From NCBI GenBank assembly GCA_025353525.1, contig JANXOO010000142.1, positions 1 to 13,237 on the forward strand: 13,237 nucleotides of DNA, in the 5' to 3' direction. The translations under genes and the position numbers were made by a program. How positions within the stretch are numbered: position 1 is the first letter of the stretch; the number at the start of each line of letters is the position of its first letter. The stretch is from Schlesneria sp. (GTDB lineage Bacteria; Planctomycetota; Planctomycetia; Planctomycetales; Planctomycetaceae). Under the pieces are notes generated by a model. That model was not told the origin of the DNA, made no database searches, and was given only the letters and a program-made list of their open reading frames with translations. Below are positions 1 through 7,114 of the stretch, piece after piece.

Positions 1-27
1 GAAATCCCGACAATTTCGAAATTCGCC
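1..27. repeat. 27-bp direct repeat, left copy
   Basis: These 27 bases are repeated exactly, in the same orientation, at 12642-12668. The copy contains a 12-bp perfect palindrome, AATTTCGAAATT, at 12-23. It lies directly after the stop codon of the DNase II gene. The two copies bracket every gene in the window, as attachment sites would, but no integrase is visible. The left copy starts at the window edge, so its true extent is unknown. A dispersed intergenic repeat or an assembly-edge effect is equally possible. Confidence 0.8.
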
Positions 28-28
28 C

Positions 29-1135
29 CTACGCGGCTTTGCTTTCCCTGTGAGGTGTTTTCTCTACTGTTGTTTCGACCTTCTCGACGGATTTCAGAGC
101 GTTCCAGATTCCATCATGCTGAAACGCGATGCCGCCGCCACCCCGTTTGGCCTGGGTTTCATCCCGATTGATGTCTGCGATCACCACGTAACCGGGATGT
201 CGCAACAGAAACCCCATCGGCCGGTGCTCGGTGCTCCCCCACTTCGCGTGATCTTTTGTGAACGGCCATTGGTAACCGTGGTAACCGATCGAGGCCAGGT
301 TCACTCCCAGAACGTCGAGCGTCACATTGTTCGAGCCAACATCGACGTTCTCGAAGACCTCGCCCCGACGCCATGTCTCGACATCAATGTTATCTCGCAA
401 GGCCGGACCCACCAGATGATTCCAGAAGTCTTTGCCACGTATAGAACTGCTTGTCGGTTCGCTCCATTTTTTGTTCTTGGCGAACAAACGGAACTCGTTA
501 CGTCCTTTCGAGCGAAACGCAAAATCGGCGACCAGCGGATGTCCTGGATTCGGTGGTCGATGGTCTCCGTTGGCCAGTCTGACTATTTCTGAGTCTTGTT
601 GCCGCGGCAGGTTCTTCGTGGCATAGACTTGCGGTTCGTGATGGATACGCAGGATTTCGGCAATCTGCTCGACCGTCGCGTAATTCAGAGTGACGCAAAG
701 GAATGTCTGTCCATAGATCCGTTCGTCGTCGGGCAGCCCGATTTCTCCTTCGGCAGGGAACCGGGGTGTCGAATGGAGCAAATAGTATCCGCTATTCGTT
801 TTCTGATTGAAGACCAGCGCCCCTTTGCTGTGCCCCTTGCCGTGATTGTTAGCGGGCTTCGGGTGCGACTTCGTTGGAGGAATCTCGTCGTTCCACAGGA
901 TGTACCCGGTATTCGCATCACCCGCGAAGGCCTGGTGCAGCGTTTCAGAAATGGCGTTCTTTCCCTCATGAAGCTTCTGTTTGGAAAGTTGCAGTTCCGA
1001 ATGCCATTGCGAATCGCAATAAAGAAATTCGTCGCCCGTCGTATGGTGACCTGGCCCGACGCCTTGCGGCAGTTTGTAGACAAACCACCAGTCAACAGAC
1101 TTTGCATGACCGTCACTCAGGGCGCTGATTTGCAT
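29..1135 (-). CDS. DNase II-family acid endonuclease homologue
   Basis: The 368-aa product shows the DNase II signature along its whole length. An N-terminal VDWWFVYKLP (14-23) matches the family's VDWFVVYKLP-type start. YILWNDEIPP (78-87) follows. GHSKG (101-105) carries the first HxK motif, and LLHSTPRFP (119-127) the second conserved histidine. YGQTFLCV comes at 141-148. DHAKWG (295-300) carries the second HxK motif. ADINR then RGGGG (320-335) and IWNAL (343-347) close the domain. Members have a phospholipase-D-like fold and cut double-stranded DNA without a metal cofactor, leaving 3'-phosphates. Human DNase II is of similar length but secreted and disulfide-bonded. This protein has no evident signal peptide and only two cysteines (40 and 147), so it probably acts in the cytoplasm or leaves by lysis. 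The ATG at 1135 starts just before the conserved domain. It is the last gene of the minus-strand series, behind a repeat island, and its role in a phage-like region is inference. Confidence 0.93.
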   Translation of the reverse strand: MQISALSDGHAKSVDWWFVYKLPQGVGPGHHTTGDEFLYCDSQWHSELQLSKQKLHEGKNAISETLHQAFAGDANTGYILWNDEIPPTKSHPKPANNHGKGHSKGALVFNQKTNSGYYLLHSTPRFPAEGEIGLPDDERIYGQTFLCVTLNYATVEQIAEILRIHHEPQVYATKNLPRQQDSEIVRLANGDHRPPNPGHPLVADFAFRSKGRNEFRLFAKNKKWSEPTSSSIRGKDFWNHLVGPALRDNIDVETWRRGEVFENVDVGSNNVTLDVLGVNLASIGYHGYQWPFTKDHAKWGSTEHRPMGFLLRHPGYVVIADINRDETQAKRGGGGIAFQHDGIWNALKSVEKVETTVEKTPHRESKAA

Positions 1136-1168
1136 GGTCAGATCCGAAATTGAATTGAAGATTTTTCA

Positions 1169-1387
1169 CCACAGAGAAGACGAAGAGAGCACGGATTGAA
1201 TCAATTTTCGGTTTTAAGGCGACCGGCAGAAAATGAATTAACTGATGAAAAACGAGGACTGGATCCAGCGCTTCCCGGTGCCTGTCCCCCTTTTTTCAGC
1301 GATCCGGTGATTGGTAACTTTTTTCCTGCCGGTCGCCTGAATTCCGGCAATTTTGAATCTCTCTGTGTCTCTGCGCCTCTGTGGTTA
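1169..1387. repeat. Nested inverted-repeat island between DNase II and glycosyltransferase genes
   Basis: The 375-base gap at 1136-1510 holds no gene but contains an element of about 220 bp. Its outer arms are CCACAGAGAA (1169-1178) and a TCTCTGTG...CCTCTGTGGTTAA arm (1359-1387). Inside is a second perfect 12-bp inverted pair, GGCGACCGGCAG (1218-1229) and CTGCCGGTCGCC (1326-1337). The outer arms belong to the same family as those at 3311-3506 and 12802-13125. No transposase is present, so it resembles a non-autonomous or REP-like dispersed element. It may isolate the DNase II gene transcriptionally from the gene upstream. Confidence 0.8.
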
Positions 1388-1510
1388 ATCCCTCGTGATT
1401 GAATTGAACCGTGTTTGGTCCGGAATTTGTTAATCCTGGACCTTGCGTTATCGGTATTCCCTGGCGTCGGACTTCAAACGATTCTGATTACATTTTCGGA
1501 GGGATTGTCC

Positions 1511-3253
1511 TCATTCGCCACACGGGGGCAACTGCTCACCGCCCTTCCTCCATTGCTCAATCCATGGCTGAATGTGCGTGTTCCAGGCGTCGTCGTCGTA
1601 CAGGAATCCTGCTTCGTGACCGAAGAGCGAGCCTCCTTCGTTCTGATGGAACAGTCGTCGTGGCCAGAATTCGACCCCCATGTAGTTCTGGTCGATCGTT
1701 CGCCAGTGGCGTGCGAAGACATCGGCGTTGCGAAACCAGAAAAACGTGCCGCTGTAGTGCCAGCCTTCCCGATTCAACTCGATACCTCGCTTGAACGGTC
1801 CGGTGATCGGATGCGATCTGAGAGCCGCTTCGATGAATAATTCGTTGTCGAGGCAGATTTCGTACATCGTTTCGGCCCAGCGCTTCGTGTTGCGTTCGCC
1901 ACTGTGGCGAACGCCTTTGGCGTGCCCGTAGAACGTGATGTGATTGTCGTCATGCGGCAACGATTCCAGCATTTTTTCAAACGTGACCACCTCGCCCAGG
2001 TCAGGGTTATTCGGGCAGATCAGCCAGTTGTCGATTCGAACTCCGGCAAATGCCGCCTGAACCGCTTCGACGGTATCCGTCATGTTGTCGCAGGCAATGT
2101 CACTGGTGACAATCCCGATCGTTCTGACACCGTCGAACATTTCGATTCGCTTCAACAGTTGCTCGACATTCCATTGCCACATGCCGTTTCCGGCCTTCGG
2201 CCAGATGTGATAGATCAGATTTTTCTTCGGTCTGACGGTTCGGTTGTCTGCGGATTTTCGTACCGTCTGGTGCTGATCATAAATCGCAATCGCCTCGTCG
2301 ACCGTCTGGCAGGTGACTCGGACGACATTCGGGATCGGCAGCGATTCGATGGAACTCCACGTCAGTTCCGGGTGGTACAGGCAAACATTGGAGTGACCTT
2401 CGCGGACAGCCTCGGGGGCGACAGTGCGATACCACTGTAACAGCCCTTCGCGAGGGTCACTCGACGCAACGGCATCGCAGACGCCCCGGTCCAGGTGATC
2501 AGAGTTTTGCCAGTGGCCTCGATGCCAGCCCCGCTGTTGAAGCTCGACAGCGACTTCGATCGGTGCTTCCAGGAAGACACATGTTGTCGGTTCGGTGAGC
2601 CAGTCGCTGCGACCGGTTGTCTCGGGATCGACCCAAAAGTATGCCGGATTCGTTTTGCCGCTGATATTTGACGGGCCAGCATCTTGTCCGACGATCCATT
2701 TTCCGGGGCAATACAGTTTGAGGTTTCCCGATTCGTGCAGTCGTCCGACGTGATGATCGATGTGTTCTCCGTTTTGAAACGGCGCCGCGTGCAGATGTTT
2801 GTAGAGTTTTTCGTAGCCACGTCGATGAACGGCGAAGCAATGTGTGCGGTTCACGTTGTACGGGATAAAGACATTGTTCGAGACTTTTCGCGGCGGATGC
2901 TGCCCCTCGTGCAATAATTGGCCGCCGAGGTAGATTTGTTCCCAATCGGGCGGCAGTTCCTCGAGGAACGATGCGAGTAGCGATTCGGCATTCGGGCGGA
3001 AAATCGCGTCGTCCTCAAAGACGACGTATGAGTCAACTCCGGTCTGGTAACAGTGTTCGAGGATTTGCAGGTGCGACCGGTAGCAACCCCAGGCACCGCG
3101 ACCGGCGGTCCACCAGTCAGGGTGCAAGACGCTGTCACCGTGGACGGCGGGCCAGACGCGGACTGAACCGAATACCGCTGGAACCGATGCCTGAAACTGT
3201 GCAAGCCGGTCCGATTTGAAAGGCAGGTTGATCACAAACGCGCATTCAAACAT
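1511..3253 (-). CDS. Two-domain glycosyltransferase (GT25-like N-terminus)
   Basis: The 580-aa product starts like a glycosyltransferase family 25 (LPS/procollagen-type) enzyme. It has CAFVINLPFKSDRL (4-17), then GAWGCYRSHLQILEHC (53-68) and the acidic metal/sugar-nucleotide motif YVVFEDDAIF (76-85). IYLGG follows at 107-111. The second half (about 345-575) is a separate domain: NLIYHIWPKAGNGMW, an IGIVTSDIA strand, ITFYGHAKGVRH (439-450), WHYSGTFFWFRN (498-509) and a C-terminal FGHEAGFLYDDDAW. The second half looks like a second transferase-type alpha/beta domain, but I cannot name its family. About residues 226-330 form an unassigned linker. The ATG at 3253 directly precedes the conserved N-terminal strand; its ribosome binding site is weak. 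Repeat islands lie on both sides, so it may have its own promoter. A role in modifying surface polysaccharide or virion glycosylation is inference. Confidence 0.85.
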   Translation of the reverse strand: MFECAFVINLPFKSDRLAQFQASVPAVFGSVRVWPAVHGDSVLHPDWWTAGRGAWGCYRSHLQILEHCYQTGVDSYVVFEDDAIFRPNAESLLASFLEELPPDWEQIYLGGQLLHEGQHPPRKVSNNVFIPYNVNRTHCFAVHRRGYEKLYKHLHAAPFQNGEHIDHHVGRLHESGNLKLYCPGKWIVGQDAGPSNISGKTNPAYFWVDPETTGRSDWLTEPTTCVFLEAPIEVAVELQQRGWHRGHWQNSDHLDRGVCDAVASSDPREGLLQWYRTVAPEAVREGHSNVCLYHPELTWSSIESLPIPNVVRVTCQTVDEAIAIYDQHQTVRKSADNRTVRPKKNLIYHIWPKAGNGMWQWNVEQLLKRIEMFDGVRTIGIVTSDIACDNMTDTVEAVQAAFAGVRIDNWLICPNNPDLGEVVTFEKMLESLPHDDNHITFYGHAKGVRHSGERNTKRWAETMYEICLDNELFIEAALRSHPITGPFKRGIELNREGWHYSGTFFWFRNADVFARHWRTIDQNYMGVEFWPRRLFHQNEGGSLFGHEAGFLYDDDAWNTHIQPWIEQWRKGGEQLPPCGE

Positions 3254-3299
3254 TGCTATTGTCCGTGTATTGCCTCAATGTTTCAAATTTTTAAATTCA

Positions 3300-3520
3300 A
3301 GAAAGAAGCTTTAACCACAGAGACGCAGAGGCACAGAGAAGAAAGAAGAGAGATAGGTGGGGATCGTTTCCCGGTTTTGATCGTGTCGAGTGTTTCCGCA
3401 AACAGCGCAAGCCGATCAATTTGGAAAGTCAGCCAATTCACAACATCGTATTCATGCATTTCTGCTTTCCGTGACCTTCTCTGTGTCTCTGTGCCTCTGT
3501 GGTTAACCTTCTTTCTTCCA
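3300..3520. repeat. Inverted-repeat element (CCACAGAG family) carrying a gene-tail copy
   Basis: Two arms of about 30 bp, 3311-3340 and 3477-3506, are near-perfect reverse complements beginning TTAACCACAGAG. Similarity continues outwards as GAAAGAAG on the left and its complement on the right, giving arms of roughly 40 bp. The roughly 136 bp between the arms contain a 35-bp exact copy (3371-3405) of the 3' end of the neighbouring small gene. No transposase is encoded. The element fills most of the 282-base gap at 3254-3535. Confidence 0.85.
3371..3405. repeat. 35-bp direct repeat, copy inside the inverted-repeat element
   Basis: This is identical over 35 bp to 3543-3577, the coding 3' end of the small gene at 3536-3793. 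Read on the minus strand it gives LFAETLDTIKTG in both places, but with different residues upstream (IDRLA here, LADAKK in the gene). It looks like a captured or leftover gene tail. Confidence 0.9.
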
Positions 3521-3535
3521 TTCCAATCGATTGAA

Positions 3536-3793
3536 TCACGTACCGGTTTTGATCGTGTCGAGTGTTTCCGCAAACAGTTTTTTCGCATCGGCCAGATTCG
3601 TGAGCGGAAACGAATTCGTCTTCCAGGTGAAACGAACCCGATCGCCGTCGAGGATGAATGCGCCAATCCAGTAACGGCCATTGTCGACGGCGGATCGGAC
3701 GAGGGCCGTGACTTCGTCAGGGATTGGCAATTCGGACGCCGGTAAATCGGTCGCCGGTTTCCTGTTCACGGTTCGTTGAGACGCTTTTTTCAT
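3536..3793 (-). CDS. Small hypothetical protein, 85 aa
   Basis: I do not recognise the family. The protein begins MKKASQRTVNRK, a basic N-terminus, and then has a mixed alpha/beta stretch: ELPIPDEVTALVRSAVDNG, YWIGAFILDGDRVRFTWKT and FPLTNLADAKKLFAETLDT. I place the start at 3793 because that ATG overlaps the stop of the upstream gene as ATGA, with AGGGA a few bases upstream. An ATG seven codons earlier (3814) is open but lies inside the upstream gene. Coupling to the Cys-cluster gene suggests a joint function. The last 35 bp are duplicated at 3371-3405. Confidence 0.65.
   Translation of the reverse strand: MKKASQRTVNRKPATDLPASELPIPDEVTALVRSAVDNGRYWIGAFILDGDRVRFTWKTNSFPLTNLADAKKLFAETLDTIKTGT
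3543..3577. repeat. 35-bp direct repeat, copy inside the small gene
   Basis: This covers nearly all of the 3' end of the 85-aa gene, down to five bases above its stop codon. It is identical to 3371-3405, 172 bp away in the same orientation. Confidence 0.9.
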
Positions 3794-4173
3794 TTCCACT
3801 TCCCTAAAGGGCATGCTTCGGTCGAGAGCGCAAGTTTGTTCATTACCTGGTTAGTCTCGATGCAGGCGCAACCGCACTGGCGACAACGGTCGTTGACGAG
3901 TTCCGGGCAGGATTGGCAAATGGCCAGACGTTCCTCAATTTCCGCTTGGGTTCGACGAGGCATCCCGGCAGCCGTCCACCGTGTTATTGCCGACGCGAAG
4001 TTCATGCCGCGAATCCAGAAAGGTGGCCCTATATTCGCGGTCTTAATGGAGTGTTTTGTCTTTGTCTTGCATCGACCAATCATCGTTCTGACATGGGATG
4101 CCTGATCGATATTTCCTTGTCTTTCCAGAATTAGTAATATGTTTTCCAACCCTTCGCACTGTATTGCTACCAT
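3790..4173 (-). CDS. Cys-cluster (putative zinc-binding) phage-region protein, 127 aa
   Basis: The C-terminal half holds ERLAICQSCPELVNDRCRQ followed by CGCAC, then ends with KLALSTEACPLGKWK. The cysteines (86, 89, 97, 100, 102, 104, 121) form CxxC...CxxCxC plus a distal Cys, a typical structural zinc or redox knuckle. Short proteins with this CxxC...CPLGKW ending recur near phage structural genes, in my recollection; their role is unknown to me. An open frame runs up to 4419, but that part overlaps the upstream Cys/Ser-rich gene. The ATG at 4173 overlaps that gene's stop by seven bases (ATGGTAG), so I prefer it. Met57 (MNFASAITRW) is a possible alternative start close to the conserved part. 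The gene's stop overlaps the next start as ATGA. Confidence 0.72.
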   Translation of the reverse strand: MVAIQCEGLENILLILERQGNIDQASHVRTMIGRCKTKTKHSIKTANIGPPFWIRGMNFASAITRWTAAGMPRRTQAEIEERLAICQSCPELVNDRCRQCGCACIETNQVMNKLALSTEACPLGKWK

Positions 4174-4658
4174 GTCAATGTCGCCGTTATTGTTGCCGGG
4201 CATGTGACGGATACCGTTCCAGTGTTTGTGAGCGTGACCGTTGTTCCACTTCCAGCACATGCTGCAGATCCGACATACATCGGTCCGGCGCAAGCGCCTC
4301 CGAACCCTATGCAAGGGGCCGTGACAGTCCAGATATTGTGATTTAAAACGGCGATTATCGTATAGAAAATCCCTGTAAATGCGGTAAAACAGCCAAACGA
4401 GCTCTGCCAGGCGTTGCACTCAATTGCCGCAAGACCGAAATTGCCGCCGAAAATGGCGCATCCTATAGACTGAGTTTCCGATATATGGCATATGGCCAGT
4501 ACGCTGTGATGAGCGGTTGTTGCATAAATGCAGTTTTCGTTATTTGCATCAAATGGACAACATACGATGCCGCCGCTGCTTGAACTGCTACTCGAGCTGC
4601 TGGACGACCCGCAGCATGGGCAGTTCGCGAACACTTGCGTATCACCAGGATTTGGCAT
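4167..4658 (-). CDS. Cys-rich protein with poly-serine tract, 163 aa
   Basis: The family is not recognised. The N-terminus has CPCCG (13-17) followed by eleven consecutive serines (18-28) and GGIVCC. The remainder is rich in Gly, Ala, Ile and Thr with scattered cysteines, 14 in all, ending in a beta-like run GTTVTLTNTGTVSVT. The serines are encoded by mixed AGC, AGT and TCN codons, so this is selected low complexity rather than a simple triplet expansion. The ATG at 4658 begins one base after the upstream TGA, with AGGGA about 11 bases ahead, which suggests coupled translation. Its place after the hub-like gene suggests a virion tip or decoration protein, but that is inference. Confidence 0.7.
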   Translation of the reverse strand: MPNPGDTQVFANCPCCGSSSSSSSSSSSGGIVCCPFDANNENCIYATTAHHSVLAICHISETQSIGCAIFGGNFGLAAIECNAWQSSFGCFTAFTGIFYTIIAVLNHNIWTVTAPCIGFGGACAGPMYVGSAACAGSGTTVTLTNTGTVSVTCPATITATLTW

Positions 4659-4659
4659 T

Positions 4660-5271
4660 TCAGCAGCATCCCTGGGCCTGGCCGTAGGTGACTGACAGGC
4701 CGCCGGATCCGCAACTGATCCCGGTCACCACCGTGATACACCCGCATGAGGTTGTCGACGATCCGCTCGAACCGGACATCGATCCCGAGGACGAGCCCGA
4801 ACTGCCCGATGACGACGATGTTGATGATGAACTTGATGAGGAACTGCACTTCACGGCCGGGGCTCGGGTGTAGTTCCTCAAAAACAGCGTCGTCGATACG
4901 GCGCTTCCAGCAGGGTACCCCTGAGCGAAGAATCCCTTACCGCCCTTCGTGATCGTCCATGCCCCTTCTATCGGCCCCCATTGATCCCCCGGCAAAGGAG
5001 TTCCAGAGCCCGCGTCAAATGCCACATTGATAAACGGATCGTGATACGCTCGACCAATCGCGCCTTTAACAATCGACGTTTTGCCAGTCACCATCACATT
5101 GCCAGACTGTCCGCAACTGTACTGCGTCACATGATGGATCAACTCCGGGTCAACGAAATCGCTGCCGGTCGTCAGCTCGACAAATGTGATGACAACAACC
5201 GAACTCGGCGGAATTGTCTTCCCCGAGTCGTTTTTGATTGTCACGCCGATTTTAGGGACGATTGTCGTCAT
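4660..5271 (-). CDS. Putative virion-associated protein with Ser-rich linker and Cys tail, 203 aa
   Basis: Residues 1-140 look like a compact beta-rich domain (IVPKIGVTIKNDSGKTIP, then WGPIEGAWTITKGGKGFF). Residues 143-176 are an almost pure Ser/Gly linker. The C-terminus carries CGC (176-178), another Cys at 187, and ends in CC. The plan of folded domain, flexible linker and short Cys-rich end matches the style of the next gene, which starts with a Cys cluster and poly-Ser. The ATG at 5271 overlaps the upstream stop as ATGA. I cannot name the family. Position among tail genes supports a structural or host-contact role, without direct proof. Confidence 0.72.
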   Translation of the reverse strand: MTTIVPKIGVTIKNDSGKTIPPSSVVVITFVELTTGSDFVDPELIHHVTQYSCGQSGNVMVTGKTSIVKGAIGRAYHDPFINVAFDAGSGTPLPGDQWGPIEGAWTITKGGKGFFAQGYPAGSAVSTTLFLRNYTRAPAVKCSSSSSSSSTSSSSGSSGSSSGSMSGSSGSSTTSCGCITVVTGISCGSGGLSVTYGQAQGCC

Positions 5272-7100
5272 GTGTTGAACGTTCCCATCAACGCCACACG
5301 CCTGGCCGAGATTTCCTTATCGAGTTTCAGCTTCTCCGCGATGTTTCGTCGGCCGTCACGTTGCCGCCTGGCTTCGTAGTCAGGCACCTCGTAATTGTGC
5401 TCGGTCCCCCGAGACACGATCGTATCGTAGCCACCCGAACCCATCCGGTAAGACACTTGCTGAATCGCGCCGTCCATATCGATCGCGTAAAGGCCGATAT
5501 ACGTCCGCTGTGACGTACCGATTGTTTCCAGCGTCTTGCCGATCGCGTCCAGAAAGTAATCGCACTGTTTGTTGACCTCGTCCGAATTGTTGGTATTCGA
5601 CAAGAAGGTGCCGTCATTATTGTAAAGATTGATGAACCACGGCTGGATGTCGTTTTTTACGATTGTCATGACGTTGGTCATGTCCGTTCCCGAGCCGATT
5701 TGCCGAGAGCGGTAGTACATGATGGGCTGCCATGTTTCTGGATCTCGAATCTGAATCGCGCTCGTGTAAAATATTTTCGCTGCATCGAATACCGTCAATG
5801 ATTCAACCGATGGCGGCTTCGCGTATTGTGTGGAAAACCGCAATTGTCGTGATGTCGTGATGATAGATCGATCAGTGTCGATCGGATCTAACGCAACTGA
5901 GAACGAAGCTGGCTCCTCCGGCGATTGTCGGTAGACTACCCCTTGATAGTCTATGCGTGTACCCTTTTTCGTATTCACATTTTCTGTGACGTGCGACTCG
6001 AATTCACCCCATATGAACGATGGACGGTTGTGGACACCGCCGCGATCATCAGTCCACGCCTGAACCAGTTTGTCTGATAGAATAATCTGCTTTCGCGTCA
6101 CATAATCGTCGTAGCCGTCAATCCAGACTGCCGGATCGCCGTCGACGCCACTTTGCTCGTCACTGCCTCCGTGTTCCCCCGCTTCTGTGCTGATCCTCCA
6201 TGCGCGAAACACCGTTTGAAGCGCCAACTCTCTCGGGCTGATCCCGGTACCGTCGCCAAGCCTTGTTCGCACGTTGCTGATATGCCCCATCTGTTCCGAT
6301 TCTGTTCCGAAACCGAATCCGGGATCATCCACACGAACTCCGTTGACGATCGAATAACTGTTCACTGGCCTGTACGTCAGATCGGCAACAGGAACCCATG
6401 ACAAATCCAGATCCTTCCCGATGGCCTGCAACTTCAACGCCACCTGATAATTGACGGGAGCGGTGACGATTTGAATAAAGTCCGGGATTTCCTTGGGATC
6501 GATCCCGTCGCCGCCGTCCATATAAGGAAAATCGTCCGGCAAAAATGCCCCTTCACCTGTGACTCTGACCCACCACGTTCCTGTCGATCGCTGAGGAACA
6601 ATTCGGCACCCGAACTGGTCGCAAAGTTTCGCCAGCTCTTCCGCCGGGTTCGCGCAGATCCAATCGACTTCTGTTCGCGCATCCGCCGGAAGGACAGAAG
6701 CATTGTAATTGGTGACTCCCATTGCTTCGAACAATATCGCCGCCAATTCTCGCGGCGTTTTTTCGTGTCTCGGGTCGACGAAGTTGTTTGGCAGGCGGAA
6801 ATTGTATTTCCCGGTGATTTGCCCGTCTTTCCAACGCCAGCGTTCGTCCAGCAACCTCACTGAAACCATTTGGCCGCCCGAATTGTACGAGATGCTTGCG
6901 GCGTCCAGAACGCAGTTCGGAATCACAATCCGTTCGCTATTGTACGTCAGAACCACATCACCAGTTCGATCCGGAATCCCTTCCTGCGGGTACACGTCAA
7001 CGACAATGACAGTCGGTGCGATCCCCGAAACGTCCGTGAAATTTACGGAGTCATACGCTTCGATGCCCGGATAAAAGAACTGGCCGTAATTGTCATACAT
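5268..7100 (-). CDS. Putative tail hub / baseplate protein, 610 aa
   Basis: The protein is large and mixed alpha/beta with no signal peptide. Residues 60-110 include a SVRLLDERWRWKDGQITGKY-type segment. Residues 115-170 run TPRELAAILFEAMGV, then WICANPAEELAKLCDQFGC, a pattern I associate with hub (gp27/gp44-like) tail proteins. The C-terminal third is charged and ends in an Arg/Lys-rich helix (YEARRQRDGRRNIAEKLKLD). The start at 7100 follows TAAGGG, where the upstream stop overlaps a Shine-Dalgarno-like AAGGG. Gene order after the tape measure and distal-tail-like genes is where siphoviruses encode the hub and tip. The family assignment rests on pattern and position, not a full alignment. Confidence 0.72.
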   Translation of the reverse strand: MYDNYGQFFYPGIEAYDSVNFTDVSGIAPTVIVVDVYPQEGIPDRTGDVVLTYNSERIVIPNCVLDAASISYNSGGQMVSVRLLDERWRWKDGQITGKYNFRLPNNFVDPRHEKTPRELAAILFEAMGVTNYNASVLPADARTEVDWICANPAEELAKLCDQFGCRIVPQRSTGTWWVRVTGEGAFLPDDFPYMDGGDGIDPKEIPDFIQIVTAPVNYQVALKLQAIGKDLDLSWVPVADLTYRPVNSYSIVNGVRVDDPGFGFGTESEQMGHISNVRTRLGDGTGISPRELALQTVFRAWRISTEAGEHGGSDEQSGVDGDPAVWIDGYDDYVTRKQIILSDKLVQAWTDDRGGVHNRPSFIWGEFESHVTENVNTKKGTRIDYQGVVYRQSPEEPASFSVALDPIDTDRSIITTSRQLRFSTQYAKPPSVESLTVFDAAKIFYTSAIQIRDPETWQPIMYYRSRQIGSGTDMTNVMTIVKNDIQPWFINLYNNDGTFLSNTNNSDEVNKQCDYFLDAIGKTLETIGTSQRTYIGLYAIDMDGAIQQVSYRMGSGGYDTIVSRGTEHNYEVPDYEARRQRDGRRNIAEKLKLDKEISARRVALMGTFNT

Positions 7101-7114
7101 TTCTGCTGAAACCC

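Noticed and set aside
596..1153. 185-codon plus-strand frame
   Set aside because: It is antisense to the DNase II homologue, which has conserved motifs along its length.
1904..2440. 178-codon plus-strand frame
   Set aside because: It is antisense to the glycosyltransferase, whose motifs are clear in the minus frame.
3283..3681. 132-codon minus-strand frame
   Set aside because: It crosses the inverted-repeat arms and overlaps the small coupled gene in another frame. Only its short copied gene tail is meaningful.
4174..4419. N-terminal extension of the Cys-cluster protein up to 4419
   Set aside because: It overlaps the Cys/Ser-rich gene by more than 240 bases. The ATG at 4173 gives a short overlap typical of this operon.
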